A stretch of 64,000 nucleotides of DNA from Variovorax paradoxus (GTDB taxonomy: Bacteria; Pseudomonadota; Gammaproteobacteria; Burkholderiales; Burkholderiaceae_C). Under the pieces are notes generated by a model, which was not told the DNA's origin, ran no database searches, and worked only from the letters and a program-made list of their open reading frames with translations. The position numbers were made by a program, and so were the translations under genes. This document shows positions 16,364 to 25,723 of this stretch, piece after piece (positions within the stretch are counted from its first letter, which is position 1; each line of letters starts with the position of its first letter). Location: assembly GCF_902712855.1 (NCBI RefSeq), contig NZ_LR743507.1:1846001-1910000 (forward strand), in the 5' to 3' direction.

Positions 16364-17674
16364 ATGAAGCGTTTTCTGAAAGCGGGCCTCGTCCTCGCGC
16401 TCATCGGTACGGGCGTCGTGTCCCAGGCCGCCACCGAACTCGTGATCGCGACCGTCAACAACGGCCACATGATCGAGATGCAGAAGCTCACCCCCTTCTT
16501 CGAGAAAGCCAATCCCGACATCAAGCTCAAGTGGGTCACGCTCGAGGAGGGCACGCTGCGCCAGCGCGTGACCACCGACATCGCCACCAAGGGCGGCCAG
16601 TTCGACGTGATGACCATCGGCCTGTACGAAACACCGATCTGGTCGAAGAAGGGCTGGCTCAAGCCCATCGCCACCGATGCGGCCTATGACGTGGACGACC
16701 TGCTGCCCGCCATCCGCAACGGCCTGTCGAACGACGGCAAGCTGTATGCCGCACCGTTCTACGGCGAGAGCTCGATGCTCATGTACCGCAAGGACCTGGC
16801 CGACAAGGCCGGCATCAAGTTCTCCGACCAGCCCACGTGGGCGCAGGTGAAGGAGTTCGCGGACAAGGTCAACGACCCCAAGGCCGGCGTGTACGGCATG
16901 TGCCTGCGTGGCAAGCCGGGCTGGGGCGACAACATGGCCTTCCTGACCACGCTGGTGAACACCAACGGCGGCCAGTGGTTCGACATGCAGTGGAAGCCGC
17001 AGATCGACACCAAGGCCTGGAAGGACGCGATCACCTTCTACGTCGACATCATGAAGAAGGACGGCCCTCCGGGCGCTTCGGCCAACAGCTTCAACGAGAA
17101 CCTCGCGCTGTTCAACGAAGGCAAGTGCGCGGCATGGGTCGACGCGACCATCGCCGCTTCGTTCATCAGCGACCCGAAGCAGTCGAAGGTGGCCGACAAG
17201 GTGGCCTTCGCGCAGGCGCCCACCGCCACCACGCCGAAGGGCGCCAACTGGCTGTGGTCGTGGAACCTCGCCATTCCCGCCAGCTCGACCAAGGACGAGG
17301 CCGCGCAGAAGTTCATCAAGTGGGCCACGTCGAAGGACTACATCAACCTGGTGGCCAAGGAAACCGGCTGGGCCTCGGTGCCGACCGGCACGCGCAAGTC
17401 GACTTATGCGAACCCCGAGTTCCAGAAGGTTGCCAAGTTCGCAGAAGCCGAGAAGAAGGCCATCGACAGCGCCAACCTCACCGACAGCACGCTGCCCAAG
17501 TCGCCGTACGTCGGCGTGCAGTACGCCGCCATTCCAGAGTTCCAGGCCATCGGCGTGGCGGTGGGCCAGCAGATGAGCGCGGCCCTGTCGGGCAAGGTCA
17601 CGGTCGACCAGGCGCTGAAGACCTCGCAGACGGCAGCCGAGCGCGAAATGAAAAAGGGCGGCTACTACAAGTAA
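16364..17674 (+). CDS. mtlE: Polyol ABC transporter substrate-binding protein (MtlE/SmoE)
   Basis: This 436-residue periplasmic protein has a Sec signal peptide ending near residue 22 and the family 1 sugar-binding-protein pattern. Close features of MtlE/SmoE are VNNGHMIEMQKL after the signal and the NWLWSWNLAIPASS and TGWASVPTGTRKSTY stretches. It captures mannitol, sorbitol or D-arabinitol for the MtlFGK transporter encoded downstream. AGGAG precedes the ATG. The 160-bp gap to the permease contains strong hairpins that may stabilise this first cistron's mRNA. Confidence 0.93.
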   Translation: MKRFLKAGLVLALIGTGVVSQAATELVIATVNNGHMIEMQKLTPFFEKANPDIKLKWVTLEEGTLRQRVTTDIATKGGQFDVMTIGLYETPIWSKKGWLKPIATDAAYDVDDLLPAIRNGLSNDGKLYAAPFYGESSMLMYRKDLADKAGIKFSDQPTWAQVKEFADKVNDPKAGVYGMCLRGKPGWGDNMAFLTTLVNTNGGQWFDMQWKPQIDTKAWKDAITFYVDIMKKDGPPGASANSFNENLALFNEGKCAAWVDATIAASFISDPKQSKVADKVAFAQAPTATTPKGANWLWSWNLAIPASSTKDEAAQKFIKWATSKDYINLVAKETGWASVPTGTRKSTYANPEFQKVAKFAEAEKKAIDSANLTDSTLPKSPYVGVQYAAIPEFQAIGVAVGQQMSAALSGKVTVDQALKTSQTAAEREMKKGGYYK

Positions 17675-17699
17675 GCCCGCCAGGCCTTGGTGGCTTGCT

Positions 17700-17803
17700 C
17701 CCTCCCCTTCCGGGGGAGGGTAGGGATGGGGGCACGCGGCGCTCGCGACAACGCCGCGCCTGAACAGGCGGCCCCATCCCGGCCTTCCCCCAGCGGAGGA
17801 AGG
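17700..17803 (+). repeat. Cluster of GC-rich inverted repeats between mtlE and mtlF
   Basis: Three inverted repeats occur in succession: CCCTCCCC/GGGGAGGG (17700-17720), GGGATGGGG at 17723 with CCCCATCCC at 17772, and CCTTCC/GGAAGG near 17783-17803. There is no T-run. Such structures between a binding-protein gene and permease genes commonly raise the binding protein's share of expression by protecting its mRNA; that role here is inference. Confidence 0.6.
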
Positions 17804-17834
17804 TGCCGGGGACAACAAGAGAACGGACTGCCTC

Positions 17835-18692
17835 ATGAAAAGACTCCTGCCCCGCGCCCTCATGGCGCCCGCGGTGCTCACGCTCTTGCTCTGGATGATC
17901 GTGCCGCTCGCGATGACGTTGTACTTCTCGCTGGTGAACTACAACCTCATGCAGCCCGGCGAACGCACCTTCGCGGGCATCGAGAACTTTCACTACTTCA
18001 TCACCGACCCCGACTTCTGGCCGGCCACCTGGAACACGCTGCTGCTGATCGGCAGCGTGATCGTGATCACGGTGGTGTTCGGCGTGCTGCTCGCGCTGCT
18101 GGTGAACGAGCCGTTCCCGGGCCGCGGCATCGTGCGCGTGCTGCTGATCTCGCCGTTCTTCGTCATGCCTGCGGTGAATGCGCTGCTGTGGAAGCACATG
18201 ATGATGAACCCCATCTACGGCGTGCTGGCCGATGTGTGGCGCTTCTTCGGCGCGCAGCCGGTCGACTGGCTGACCGACGTGCCGCTGCTGTCCGTGATCA
18301 TCATGGTGGCCTGGCAGTGGCTGCCCTTCGCCTGCCTGATCTTCATCACCTCGCTGCAGTCGCTCGATCGCGAGCAGATGGAGGCCGCGCGCATGGACGG
18401 CGCCAGCCCGTTCCAGCGCTTCTTCTATCTGACCATTCCGCACCTCGGCCGCCCGATGGCCGTGGTGATCATGATCGAGATGATCTTCCTGCTCAGCGTG
18501 TTCGCCGAGATCGCCATCACCACCAACGGCGGCCCGGGCAACGAGAGCACGAACATGACCTACATGATCTTCAAGCAGTCGCTCATGAACTTCGACGTGG
18601 GCGTGGCTTCGGCCGGTGCGCTCTTCGCGGTGGTGCTGGCCAACATCGTGGCCGTGTTCCTCATCCGCATCATCGGCAAGAACCTCGACTAG
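17835..18692 (+). CDS. mtlF: Polyol ABC transporter permease (MtlF/SmoF)
   Basis: This 285-residue inner-membrane protein has six hydrophobic segments and the EAA loop EQMEAARMDGASPFQRFFYLTIPHL (given in parts: EQMEAARMDGAS near residue 184, then FFYLTIPHLG). It belongs to the MalF-type permease family used by sugar and polyol importers, pairs with the next permease, and receives substrate from MtlE. Confidence 0.92.
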   Translation: MKRLLPRALMAPAVLTLLLWMIVPLAMTLYFSLVNYNLMQPGERTFAGIENFHYFITDPDFWPATWNTLLLIGSVIVITVVFGVLLALLVNEPFPGRGIVRVLLISPFFVMPAVNALLWKHMMMNPIYGVLADVWRFFGAQPVDWLTDVPLLSVIIMVAWQWLPFACLIFITSLQSLDREQMEAARMDGASPFQRFFYLTIPHLGRPMAVVIMIEMIFLLSVFAEIAITTNGGPGNESTNMTYMIFKQSLMNFDVGVASAGALFAVVLANIVAVFLIRIIGKNLD

Positions 18693-18700
18693 CCATGTTG

Positions 18701-18746
18701 CACACCCCCAGTCTTCGCGCACTTCGTGCCGCTTCGCCGACCCTCG
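18701..18746 (+). repeat. Dispersed intergenic repeat, short copy (B)
   Basis: The segment CACCCCCAGTCTTCGCGCAC followed by TTCGTGCCGCTTCGCC matches the left half of the roughly 100-bp element found also at 19602, 25724, 25807 and 27497. The right half with the hairpins is missing. It begins a few bases after the mtlF stop. Confidence 0.7.
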
Positions 18747-18766
18747 CACGTTGGAGTACCTGAGCC

Positions 18767-19600
18767 ATGCAACAACAAGCTCCCAGCAATTTCGTGCCGC
18801 AGGCGATCCGCACGGTGGTGGCATGGGCCGTCACGCTGCTGCTGTTCTTTCCGCTCGGCTGGCTGTTCCTCACGGCCTTCAAAACGGAACTGCAGGCCAT
18901 CCATGTGCCGCCGCTGTTCATCTTCGAGCCCACGCTCGACAACTTCGGCGAGGTGCAGCGCCGCAGCGACTACCTGCTTTATGCGCGCAACTCGCTCATC
19001 ACCAGCCTGGGCTCGACCATCCTGGGCCTGCTGATCGCGGCGCCGGCGGCGTACTCGATGGCCTTCTTCCGCACGCGCAAGACGCGCGACATCCTCATGT
19101 GGATGCTCTCCACCAAGATGATGCCGGCCGTGGGCGCGCTGGTGCCCATCTACGTGATCGCGCAGACCGCGGGCATGCTCGATTCGCTGACCGCACTCAC
19201 CATCGTGTTCACGCTGTCGAACCTGCCGATCATGGTGTGGATGCTCTACAGCGCCTACAAGGACATCCCGCCCGAGATCCTGGAGGCCGCGCGCATGGAT
19301 GGGGCCAACCTCTGGACCGAGTTCCGCCACGTGGTGATGCCGCTGTCGGTGGGCGGGCTCGCTTCGACCGGCCTGCTGTGCCTGGTGCTGAGCTGGAACG
19401 AGGCCTTCTGGGCGCTCAACCTGACCTCGGCCAAGGCGGGCACGCTGGCCACGCTGATCGCCTCGTACTCCAGTCCCGAGGGCCTGTTCTGGGCCAAGCT
19501 GTCGGCGGCCTCGCTGATGGCCATCGCGCCCATCGTGGTGTTCGGCTGGTTCAGCCAGAAGCAGCTGGTGCAAGGCCTGACCTTCGGCGCAGTGAAATGA
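18767..19600 (+). CDS. mtlG: Polyol ABC transporter permease (MtlG/SmoG)
   Basis: This 277-residue MalG-type permease has six membrane segments and the EAA loop PPEILEAARMDGANLWTEF near residue 165. It forms the second half of the transmembrane channel with MtlF. It is separated from mtlF and from mtlK by copies of a dispersed repeat element, yet gene order and strand indicate one operon. Confidence 0.92.
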   Translation: MQQQAPSNFVPQAIRTVVAWAVTLLLFFPLGWLFLTAFKTELQAIHVPPLFIFEPTLDNFGEVQRRSDYLLYARNSLITSLGSTILGLLIAAPAAYSMAFFRTRKTRDILMWMLSTKMMPAVGALVPIYVIAQTAGMLDSLTALTIVFTLSNLPIMVWMLYSAYKDIPPEILEAARMDGANLWTEFRHVVMPLSVGGLASTGLLCLVLSWNEAFWALNLTSAKAGTLATLIASYSSPEGLFWAKLSAASLMAIAPIVVFGWFSQKQLVQGLTFGAVK

Positions 19601-19601
19601 A

Positions 19602-19695
19602 CACCCCCAGTCTTCGCGCACTTCGTGTCGCCTCGCCAACCCCTTCAAGGGGGCGCTGCCAGCGGCCCGGCAAAGCCGGTTCCGCGGCAGCTCCC
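19602..19695 (+). repeat. Dispersed intergenic repeat (C)
   Basis: Beginning right at the mtlG stop, CACCCCCAGTCTTCGCGCAC, TTCGTGTCGCCTCGCCAACC, a CCCTTCAAGGGGG hairpin and CCGGCAAAGCCGG repeat the element seen at 25807 with moderate divergence. It fills most of the mtlG-mtlK gap. Confidence 0.75.
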
Positions 19696-19767
19696 GCATT
19701 CCGCTGCGCGCTTTCGACCCGTGCAGGCGCTTCGGCAGCCTGCTCACGAGCAATCAAGGAGTTTTGA

Positions 19768-20808
19768 ATGGCCTACCTCGAACTCAAGAACATCAAGAAG
19801 AGCTTCGGCGACGTCAACATCATCAAGGGCGTCGACCTGCAGATCCAGAAGGGCGAGTTCATCGTCTTCGTCGGGCCCTCGGGCTGCGGGAAGTCGACGC
19901 TGCTGCGGCTCATTGCGGGGCTGGAGCCCATCACCAGCGGCAACCTGATGCTCGACGGCAAGGACATCACCTGGGCGCCTTCGGGCAAGCGCGACCTGGC
20001 CATGGTGTTCCAGAGCTATGCGCTCTATCCGCACATGAGCGCGTACGACAACATGTCGTTCGCACTCAAGCTCGCCGGCGTGCCCAAGGACGAGATCAGG
20101 ACGAAGGTCGAGCACGCGGCGAAGACGCTCAACCTCACGCAGTATCTCGACCGCACGCCCAAGGACCTGTCTGGCGGCCAGCGCCAGCGCGTGGCCATCG
20201 GTCGCGCGATCGTGCGCGCGCCCAAGGTGTTTCTGTTCGACGAGCCCCTGTCGAACCTCGACGCGGCATTGCGTGGCAACACGCGCGTCGAGATCCACAA
20301 GCTGCACCGCGCGCTGGGCGCGACCACCATCTATGTGACGCACGACCAGGTCGAGGCCATGACGCTGGCCGACCGCGTGGTGGTGTTGAAGGACGGGCTG
20401 ATCGAGCAGGTCGGCACGCCGCTGGAGCTGTACGACCGCCCGGCCAACCAGTTCGTCGCGCAGTTCATCGGCATGCCGTCGATGAACATGGTGGCGGCCA
20501 GCGCCATTCCGAGCTTCTCCGCCGCCACCGGCGGCAGGCTTCCCGCCGACGGTTTTCTCGGCGTGCGTTCCGAGGGCCTGCGCGTGTATCCGAAGCAGGG
20601 CTCACCGGTGAGCGACGTGCAGGGCCGCGTCGAGCTCATCGAGGCGCTGGGCGCCGACACGCTGATCCACGTCGACGTCGGCGGCGTGCCGCTGATCGCG
20701 CGCCAGAACGACCGCACGCCGCTGCAGGCGGGCGACGACGTGGCGGTGGAGCTCGATCCTTCGGTGCTGCACCTCTTCAACCGCGAGGGCCGTTCGGTCA
20801 GCGCGTGA
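19768..20808 (+). CDS. mtlK: Polyol ABC transporter ATP-binding protein (MtlK/SmoK)
   Basis: This 346-residue ATPase has Walker A GPSGCGKST near residue 36, LSGGQRQRVAIGRAI, Walker B VFLFDEPLSNLDA and the switch histidine in VTHDQVEAMTL, then a C-terminal regulatory TOBE region as in MalK/UgpC. It powers MtlFG. The next gene, the polyol dehydrogenase, starts 43 bases later. Confidence 0.94.
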   Translation: MAYLELKNIKKSFGDVNIIKGVDLQIQKGEFIVFVGPSGCGKSTLLRLIAGLEPITSGNLMLDGKDITWAPSGKRDLAMVFQSYALYPHMSAYDNMSFALKLAGVPKDEIRTKVEHAAKTLNLTQYLDRTPKDLSGGQRQRVAIGRAIVRAPKVFLFDEPLSNLDAALRGNTRVEIHKLHRALGATTIYVTHDQVEAMTLADRVVVLKDGLIEQVGTPLELYDRPANQFVAQFIGMPSMNMVAASAIPSFSAATGGRLPADGFLGVRSEGLRVYPKQGSPVSDVQGRVELIEALGADTLIHVDVGGVPLIARQNDRTPLQAGDDVAVELDPSVLHLFNREGRSVSA

Positions 20809-20851
20809 CGCCACCTTCTTTTCTTCACTGCATTCTTCAACGGACATTCCC

Positions 20852-22282
20852 GTGACCATCGCGCACATTCCACCGGCTCCCACGGAGTTCACGGTGCTTC
20901 ACCTGGGCCTGGGCTCGTTCCATCGCGCGCACCAGGCGGTCTACCTGCAGCGGCTGATCGAGGCGGGCGACACCCGCTGGTCGCTGTCGGGCGCCAACAT
21001 CCGGCCCGACATGGCCGACGTCGTCGCGGCGCTGCAGGCGCAGGGCGGCCGCTACACGCTCGAAACGGTCTCGCCCGCGGGCGAATACCGCTACGAACAG
21101 ATCGAGGCCATCCGCGAGGTGCTGCCCTGGGAGCGCTCGCTGGCCAGCGTGATCGCGCGCGGCGCGGCGGCCTCGACGCGCATCGTGTCGTTCACCGTGA
21201 CCGAGGCTGGTTACTACCTCGACGACAAGGGCAGGCTGGACCTGTCGTTCGGCGACCTCGCCGCCGATGTGGAACGCGCACGCAAGGGCGAGGCCGGCGG
21301 CGACAACGTGACCATCTACGGCGCGGTGTGCGCCATCCTGCGCGCGCGCAAGCAAGCCGACGCGGGGCCGGTCACGCTGCTGAACTGCGACAACCTGCGC
21401 CACAACGGCGACCGTTTCCATGCAGGCCTGCTGGAGTTCATCGGGCTGTCTGGCGACACCGATCTGCTGGCCTGGGTGAATGCGAACACGCGCTGCCCCA
21501 ATGCCATGGTCGACCGCATCACGCCGCGCCCCCCGCCCGAGCTGCGCGCGCGCGTCAAGGCCGCCACCGGGCGCGACGACGCGGCCGCCATCACCGGCGA
21601 GAGCTTCATCCAGTGGGTCATCGAAGACAACTTCGCAGCGGGCCGGCCCGACTGGGGCCGCGTGGGCGTGGAACTGGTCGAGTCGGTGCAGCCGTACGAA
21701 GAGGCCAAGATCCGCATCCTCAACGCCACGCACAGCTGCATCGCCTGGGCGGGCACGCTGGTGGGCCTGAACTTCATCCACGAAGGCACGCACAACGCAG
21801 CCATCCGCAGGATGGCGTTCGACTACGTCACCGACGACGTCATCCCGTGTCTCGTGCCGAGCCCGATCGACCTGGCCGTCTACCGCGACGTGGTGCTCGA
21901 CCGCTTCGGCAACCCGGCCATCCGCGACACCAACCAGCGCGTGGCGGCGGACGGCTTCTCGAAGATCCCCGGCTTCATTGCGCCGACCGTGCGCGAGCGG
22001 CTGGCGGCCGGGCAGGGCATCGACAGCGTGGCGATGCTGCCTGCGCTGTTCCTCGCGTTCCTGCAGCGCTGGCACCAGGGGGCGTTGCCCTACGCCTACC
22101 AGGACCAGGGCATGGACGAAGCCGTGGCGCACGCCATCTGCGATGCGGCCGACCCGGTCGTCGCGCTGTGCTCGGACGCGGGGCTGTGGGGCGAGCTTGC
22201 AGCCGATGCGCGCCTGATCGAGGCCGTGCGTCGCGCCGGCGAGCGCGCCACGCACTTCATCGCAACGGAGAGCAGGCCATGA
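20852..22282 (+). CDS. mtlD: Long-chain polyol dehydrogenase (mannitol / D-arabinitol type)
   Basis: This 476-residue enzyme belongs to the polyol-specific long-chain dehydrogenase family. It has an N-terminal nucleotide site (HLGLGSFHRAHQ near residue 17) and the catalytic K-N-H array in KIRILNATHSC near residue 288. It oxidises mannitol to fructose and D-arabinitol to D-xylulose with NAD+. The neighbouring fructokinase and xylulokinase fit both reactions. The start is a GTG at 20852; the next in-frame ATG would remove the nucleotide site. Confidence 0.9.
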   Translation: MTIAHIPPAPTEFTVLHLGLGSFHRAHQAVYLQRLIEAGDTRWSLSGANIRPDMADVVAALQAQGGRYTLETVSPAGEYRYEQIEAIREVLPWERSLASVIARGAAASTRIVSFTVTEAGYYLDDKGRLDLSFGDLAADVERARKGEAGGDNVTIYGAVCAILRARKQADAGPVTLLNCDNLRHNGDRFHAGLLEFIGLSGDTDLLAWVNANTRCPNAMVDRITPRPPPELRARVKAATGRDDAAAITGESFIQWVIEDNFAAGRPDWGRVGVELVESVQPYEEAKIRILNATHSCIAWAGTLVGLNFIHEGTHNAAIRRMAFDYVTDDVIPCLVPSPIDLAVYRDVVLDRFGNPAIRDTNQRVAADGFSKIPGFIAPTVRERLAAGQGIDSVAMLPALFLAFLQRWHQGALPYAYQDQGMDEAVAHAICDAADPVVALCSDAGLWGELAADARLIEAVRRAGERATHFIATESRP

Positions 22283-23067
22283 GCGGCCGCCTGCAGGACC
22301 GGCACGTGCTGCTGACCGGCGCGGGCGGCGGCATCGGCTTGGCCGTGGCACGGGCCTGCATCGCCGAAGGCGCGCGCTGCACCGTGATCGACCGCGCCAC
22401 CGCCGCGCCCGACGCCGTGCGCGCGGCGCAGCAGGCGCATCCGGAGATGCTCGCCTACATCGCTGCGGACGTCACCGACACGCAGGCCATCGCGCACATG
22501 CTGGCCGAGGCGCAGGTTGCGTTCGGGCCGATCCACACGCTGTTCAACAACGCCGCGGTGTTCGACCTGGCGCCGCTGCTCGACAGCGACGAAGCCTCGT
22601 TCGACCGGCTCTTCGCGGTGAACGTGAAGGGCATGTTCTTCGTGATGCAGGCGGTGCTGCGTCACATGGTCGAGGCCGGCACGCAAGGCGCGTCGGTCAT
22701 CAACATGGCCTCGCAGGCGGGGCGCCGCGGCGAGGCGCTGGTGTCGCACTACTGCGCGACCAAGGCGGCCGTCATCAGCTACACGCAGAGCGCTGCGCTG
22801 GCCATGGCGCCGCACGGCATCCGCGTGAACGGTATTTCTCCCGGCGTGGTCGATACGCCGATGTGGGACCATGTCGACAGCCTGTTCGCCAAGGCCGAAG
22901 GGCTGCCGTTGGGCGAGAAGAAGCGGCAGGTCGGGCTGGCGGTGCCCCTGGGCCGCATGGGTGTGCCGGCGGACATCGCCGGGGCGGCAGTGTTCCTTGC
23001 CAGCGACGAGGCGCGCTACATCACGGCGCAGACCCTCAATGTCGACGGCGGCAACGTCATGAGCTGA
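22279..23067 (+). CDS. Short-chain dehydrogenase, probable sorbitol (L-iditol 2-) dehydrogenase
   Basis: This 262-residue SDR has the cofactor motif TGAGGGIG near residue 14, NNAAVF, an active-site serine in NMASQAG and the YxxxK motif in YCATKAA. Size, operon position and the SPGVVDTPMWDHVD region resemble SmoS sorbitol dehydrogenase, which makes fructose from sorbitol. The ATG overlaps the stop of mtlD (ATGA), so the two are translationally coupled. Specificity for sorbitol versus galactitol or another polyol cannot be proven from sequence. Confidence 0.88.
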   Translation: MSGRLQDRHVLLTGAGGGIGLAVARACIAEGARCTVIDRATAAPDAVRAAQQAHPEMLAYIAADVTDTQAIAHMLAEAQVAFGPIHTLFNNAAVFDLAPLLDSDEASFDRLFAVNVKGMFFVMQAVLRHMVEAGTQGASVINMASQAGRRGEALVSHYCATKAAVISYTQSAALAMAPHGIRVNGISPGVVDTPMWDHVDSLFAKAEGLPLGEKKRQVGLAVPLGRMGVPADIAGAAVFLASDEARYITAQTLNVDGGNVMS

Positions 23068-23094
23068 CTGTTTTTTTCCTGCGTGTCCGAAGCG

Positions 23095-23766
23095 ATGAAC
23101 GACGACTTCCACCTGTACCTCGACAGCGCCGACCTGGCCGAGCTGCAGGCCTGCCTGCCGCATCCCGTGGTGCACGGCGTGACCACGAACCCGACGCTCC
23201 TGCAGCGCGCCGGCGTGGGCCGCGCGGCCGTGCCGGCCCTGCTGAAGCGCTGCATCGAAATGGGCGCGCGGCAGGTGCAGGCCCAGGTCTATTCGAGCGA
23301 GGTCGACGGCATGCTCGAGGACGCGCGGGCGCTGCTGGCCCATTTCGACAGCGGCCAGCTCGTCATCAAGATTCCCGCCACGCGACAGGGGCTCGACGCC
23401 GGCGCGCAGCTCATCGCACAGGGCGTGCCCGTCACATGGACCGCCGTGTACGCGCCCGAGCAGGCGCACTTTGCGGCGCAGTTGGGCGCGGCCTACGCTG
23501 CGCCGTACCTCGGACGTCTCGAAGACGCGGGTGTCGACGGCCTCGCGCTGATCGCGCAGATGCAATCGCTGGTCGCGCGCCGGACGTCGTCGTGCACGCG
23601 GCTGCTGGTGGCGAGCATCCGTTCGCGCGAGGCGTATCTCTCTCTTCTGGGGCTCGGCGTGGGGGCCGTCACCATCCCGCCGCGCCTCTTCGCCGAACTG
23701 CTCGACCACCCGGCCACGCTGGCCGCCGAAAGCGGCTTCCTGGCCGATGCGCGCGCCTTGCCCTGA
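23095..23766 (+). CDS. Fructose-6-phosphate aldolase / transaldolase-like protein (FSA/TalC family)
   Basis: This 223-residue protein is short like FSA (220 residues) rather than Tal. It has LYLDSADL at the N terminus, GVTTNPTLL near residue 28, the Schiff-base lysine K92 in VIKIPAT, TAVYAPEQ, and PYLGRLEDAGVDG. FSA splits fructose 6-phosphate to dihydroxyacetone and glyceraldehyde 3-phosphate or runs in reverse. It lies between the sorbitol-type dehydrogenase and the fructokinase, whose product it could use. A GTG at 23083 would add four residues; neither start has a strong Shine-Dalgarno. Confidence 0.82.
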   Translation: MNDDFHLYLDSADLAELQACLPHPVVHGVTTNPTLLQRAGVGRAAVPALLKRCIEMGARQVQAQVYSSEVDGMLEDARALLAHFDSGQLVIKIPATRQGLDAGAQLIAQGVPVTWTAVYAPEQAHFAAQLGAAYAAPYLGRLEDAGVDGLALIAQMQSLVARRTSSCTRLLVASIRSREAYLSLLGLGVGAVTIPPRLFAELLDHPATLAAESGFLADARALP

Positions 23767-23783
23767 TCCAGAATCCAGACACC

Positions 23784-24752
23784 ATGCGCATAGCACTCAC
23801 GGGCGAAGCCCTGATCGATTTCACCGCCAGCGAGGCGGGCACGCTCGCTTTCCTCGGCCACGAGGGCGGCTCACCGCTCAATACCGCCGTGGCCTGCGCC
23901 CGGCTCGGGCAGCCCACGGGTTTTCTCACGCAGCTGTCGACCGACCTGTTCGGCGAACGGCTGATGGGCTTCCTGCAGCGCAACGGCGTGGACACCAGCT
24001 TCATCCTGCGCAGCAGCGCACCGTCGACGCTGGCTTTTGTCGAACGCACGCCGCAGACCAACCGCTACGCCTTCTACACGCGCGGCAGCGCCGACGCCAC
24101 CTGGGCGCCCGAGCCGCTGCCGCAGCTGCCGGCGGAATGCCGCTTCCTGCATTTCGGCTCCATCTCGCTGCTGCAGGACCCGGCCGCCACGCGCATCGCC
24201 GACCTGGTCGCCGCGAACCGCGGGCAGCGCGTGATCGCGTTCGACCCGAATGTGCGTCCCAGCCTCATTGCCGACCTGCCTGCCTACCGGGCACGCGTTG
24301 CAGGCTGGTTTGCCATGGCCGACCTGGTCAAGCTCAGCGACGAGGACGCCGAACTGCTCGCGCCCGGCCAGCCGGTCGATGCGCTGGCGGCCCGGATCCT
24401 GGAAGCCGGCGCGCGCGCGGTGATCGTCACGCGCGGCGGTGAAGGCGCGACGCTCTGGCGCGGAGGCCAGCCGCCGCTGGCCGTGGCTGCGCCGCGCGTG
24501 CAGGTGGTCGACACCATCGGTGCCGGAGACACCTTCACGGCCGGGCTGTCGGTCTCGCTGCTCGCGCATGGTGTGGAGCAACCGGCGCAGCTTGCCGGCC
24601 TGAGCGACGAGACCTGGCGCGAGGTGATGGCGTTCGCCGCCACCGCCGCTGCGCTCAACTGCACCCGGGAGGGTGCCGATCCACCGACGCTGGCTGCGGT
24701 TCACGCCGCGCTCGCGGAGGCACAGAATACCGCTGTGGCCGCGCGGTCCTGA
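23784..24752 (+). CDS. mtlZ: Fructokinase, PfkB family (MtlZ)
   Basis: This 322-residue ribokinase-fold enzyme phosphorylates fructose from the polyol dehydrogenases to fructose 6-phosphate. It shows the N-terminal GGSPLNTAVACARLG substrate motif, DPNVRPSL near residue 156, and the C-terminal signature DTIGAGDTFTAGL with the catalytic aspartate near residue 248. It starts 17 bases after the aldolase-like gene. Confidence 0.93.
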   Translation: MRIALTGEALIDFTASEAGTLAFLGHEGGSPLNTAVACARLGQPTGFLTQLSTDLFGERLMGFLQRNGVDTSFILRSSAPSTLAFVERTPQTNRYAFYTRGSADATWAPEPLPQLPAECRFLHFGSISLLQDPAATRIADLVAANRGQRVIAFDPNVRPSLIADLPAYRARVAGWFAMADLVKLSDEDAELLAPGQPVDALAARILEAGARAVIVTRGGEGATLWRGGQPPLAVAAPRVQVVDTIGAGDTFTAGLSVSLLAHGVEQPAQLAGLSDETWREVMAFAATAAALNCTREGADPPTLAAVHAALAEAQNTAVAARS

Positions 24753-24777
24753 CCGTCCGGCCTGAACTGTTGCTGCC

Positions 24778-25722
24778 ATGACGACGTCCACACGCAAGCG
24801 CCCGGTCCCGCGCCAGCGCCAACCCGAGCTGGAGCGCGACTTCGCGCGCTCGCCCTCGCTGGGCTACGAGGCACCCGAGGAAACCGGCCTGGTGCGCTGC
24901 CTGGCGCACGGCTTCCCGAGCCCGCTGGTGCGCTGGCATTTCCATGAAGACTACGAGCTGCACCTGATCACCGAGACCTCGGGCAAGGCCTTCATCGGCG
25001 ACTGGATCGGGCCATTCCAGCCCGGCCACCTGGTGCTGTGCGGTCCGCGGCTGCCGCACAACTGGATCTCGCTCGACGTGCCCGAAGGCGGCGCCGCGGG
25101 GCGCGACCGCGTGATCCAGTTCCGCCACGAACCCATCGAACGCGCGGCCGCCGAGATTCCCGAGCTGCGCGAGGTGATGCAACTGCTCGAGCGCGCGCGC
25201 CACGGCATCGAGTTCTTCGGCATGTCGCAGAAGGCGCAGGCGCACTGGGACCACATCAAGGCCGCGCGCGGTGTGCGGCGCCTGGGGCTGTTCTGCGAGT
25301 TCCTCGCCGACCTGGCCGAATGCACCGACTACCGGCTGCTGTCGAGCGTGCAGATGCAGGGTGCGCAAGGCGCGGACGGCGATGCGCAGGTCGACCAGAT
25401 CAACGGCATCGTCAACCGCATCACCAACAACATGGCCGACCCGATCTCCATGTCGGATGTGGCGGCCGAGCTGGGCATGAGCGAGAGCCGCTTCAGCCGC
25501 TTCTTCCGGCGCTCCACCGGCAACAGCTTCACCGACTTCGTGAACCGCGTGCGCATCAACAGCGCCTGCCACCTGCTGATGCAGACCGATCACTACGTGA
25601 CGGACATCTGCTACCAGGTGGGCTTCAACAACGTCGCCAACTTCAACCGGCGCTTCCTCGAGATCAAGGGCATGACGCCGAGCGAATTCCGAAAGCAGGC
25701 CGACACGCGATTCGGGATATGA
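24778..25722 (+). CDS. mtlR: AraC-family regulator (MtlR-like)
   Basis: This 314-residue regulator has an N-terminal cupin-like sensing domain (RWHFHEDYELHLI near residue 57, PHNWISLD near residue 93) and a C-terminal double helix-turn-helix (MSDVAAELGMSESRFSRFFR near residue 225; DICYQVGFNNVANFNRRF near residue 280). It resembles MtlR, the polyol-responsive activator of the mannitol operon in Pseudomonas. It is co-directional at the end of the transport and catabolic genes. The direct repeat near 16257-16286 is a likely target. Confidence 0.9.
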   Translation: MTTSTRKRPVPRQRQPELERDFARSPSLGYEAPEETGLVRCLAHGFPSPLVRWHFHEDYELHLITETSGKAFIGDWIGPFQPGHLVLCGPRLPHNWISLDVPEGGAAGRDRVIQFRHEPIERAAAEIPELREVMQLLERARHGIEFFGMSQKAQAHWDHIKAARGVRRLGLFCEFLADLAECTDYRLLSSVQMQGAQGADGDAQVDQINGIVNRITNNMADPISMSDVAAELGMSESRFSRFFRRSTGNSFTDFVNRVRINSACHLLMQTDHYVTDICYQVGFNNVANFNRRFLEIKGMTPSEFRKQADTRFGI

Positions 25723-25723
25723 G

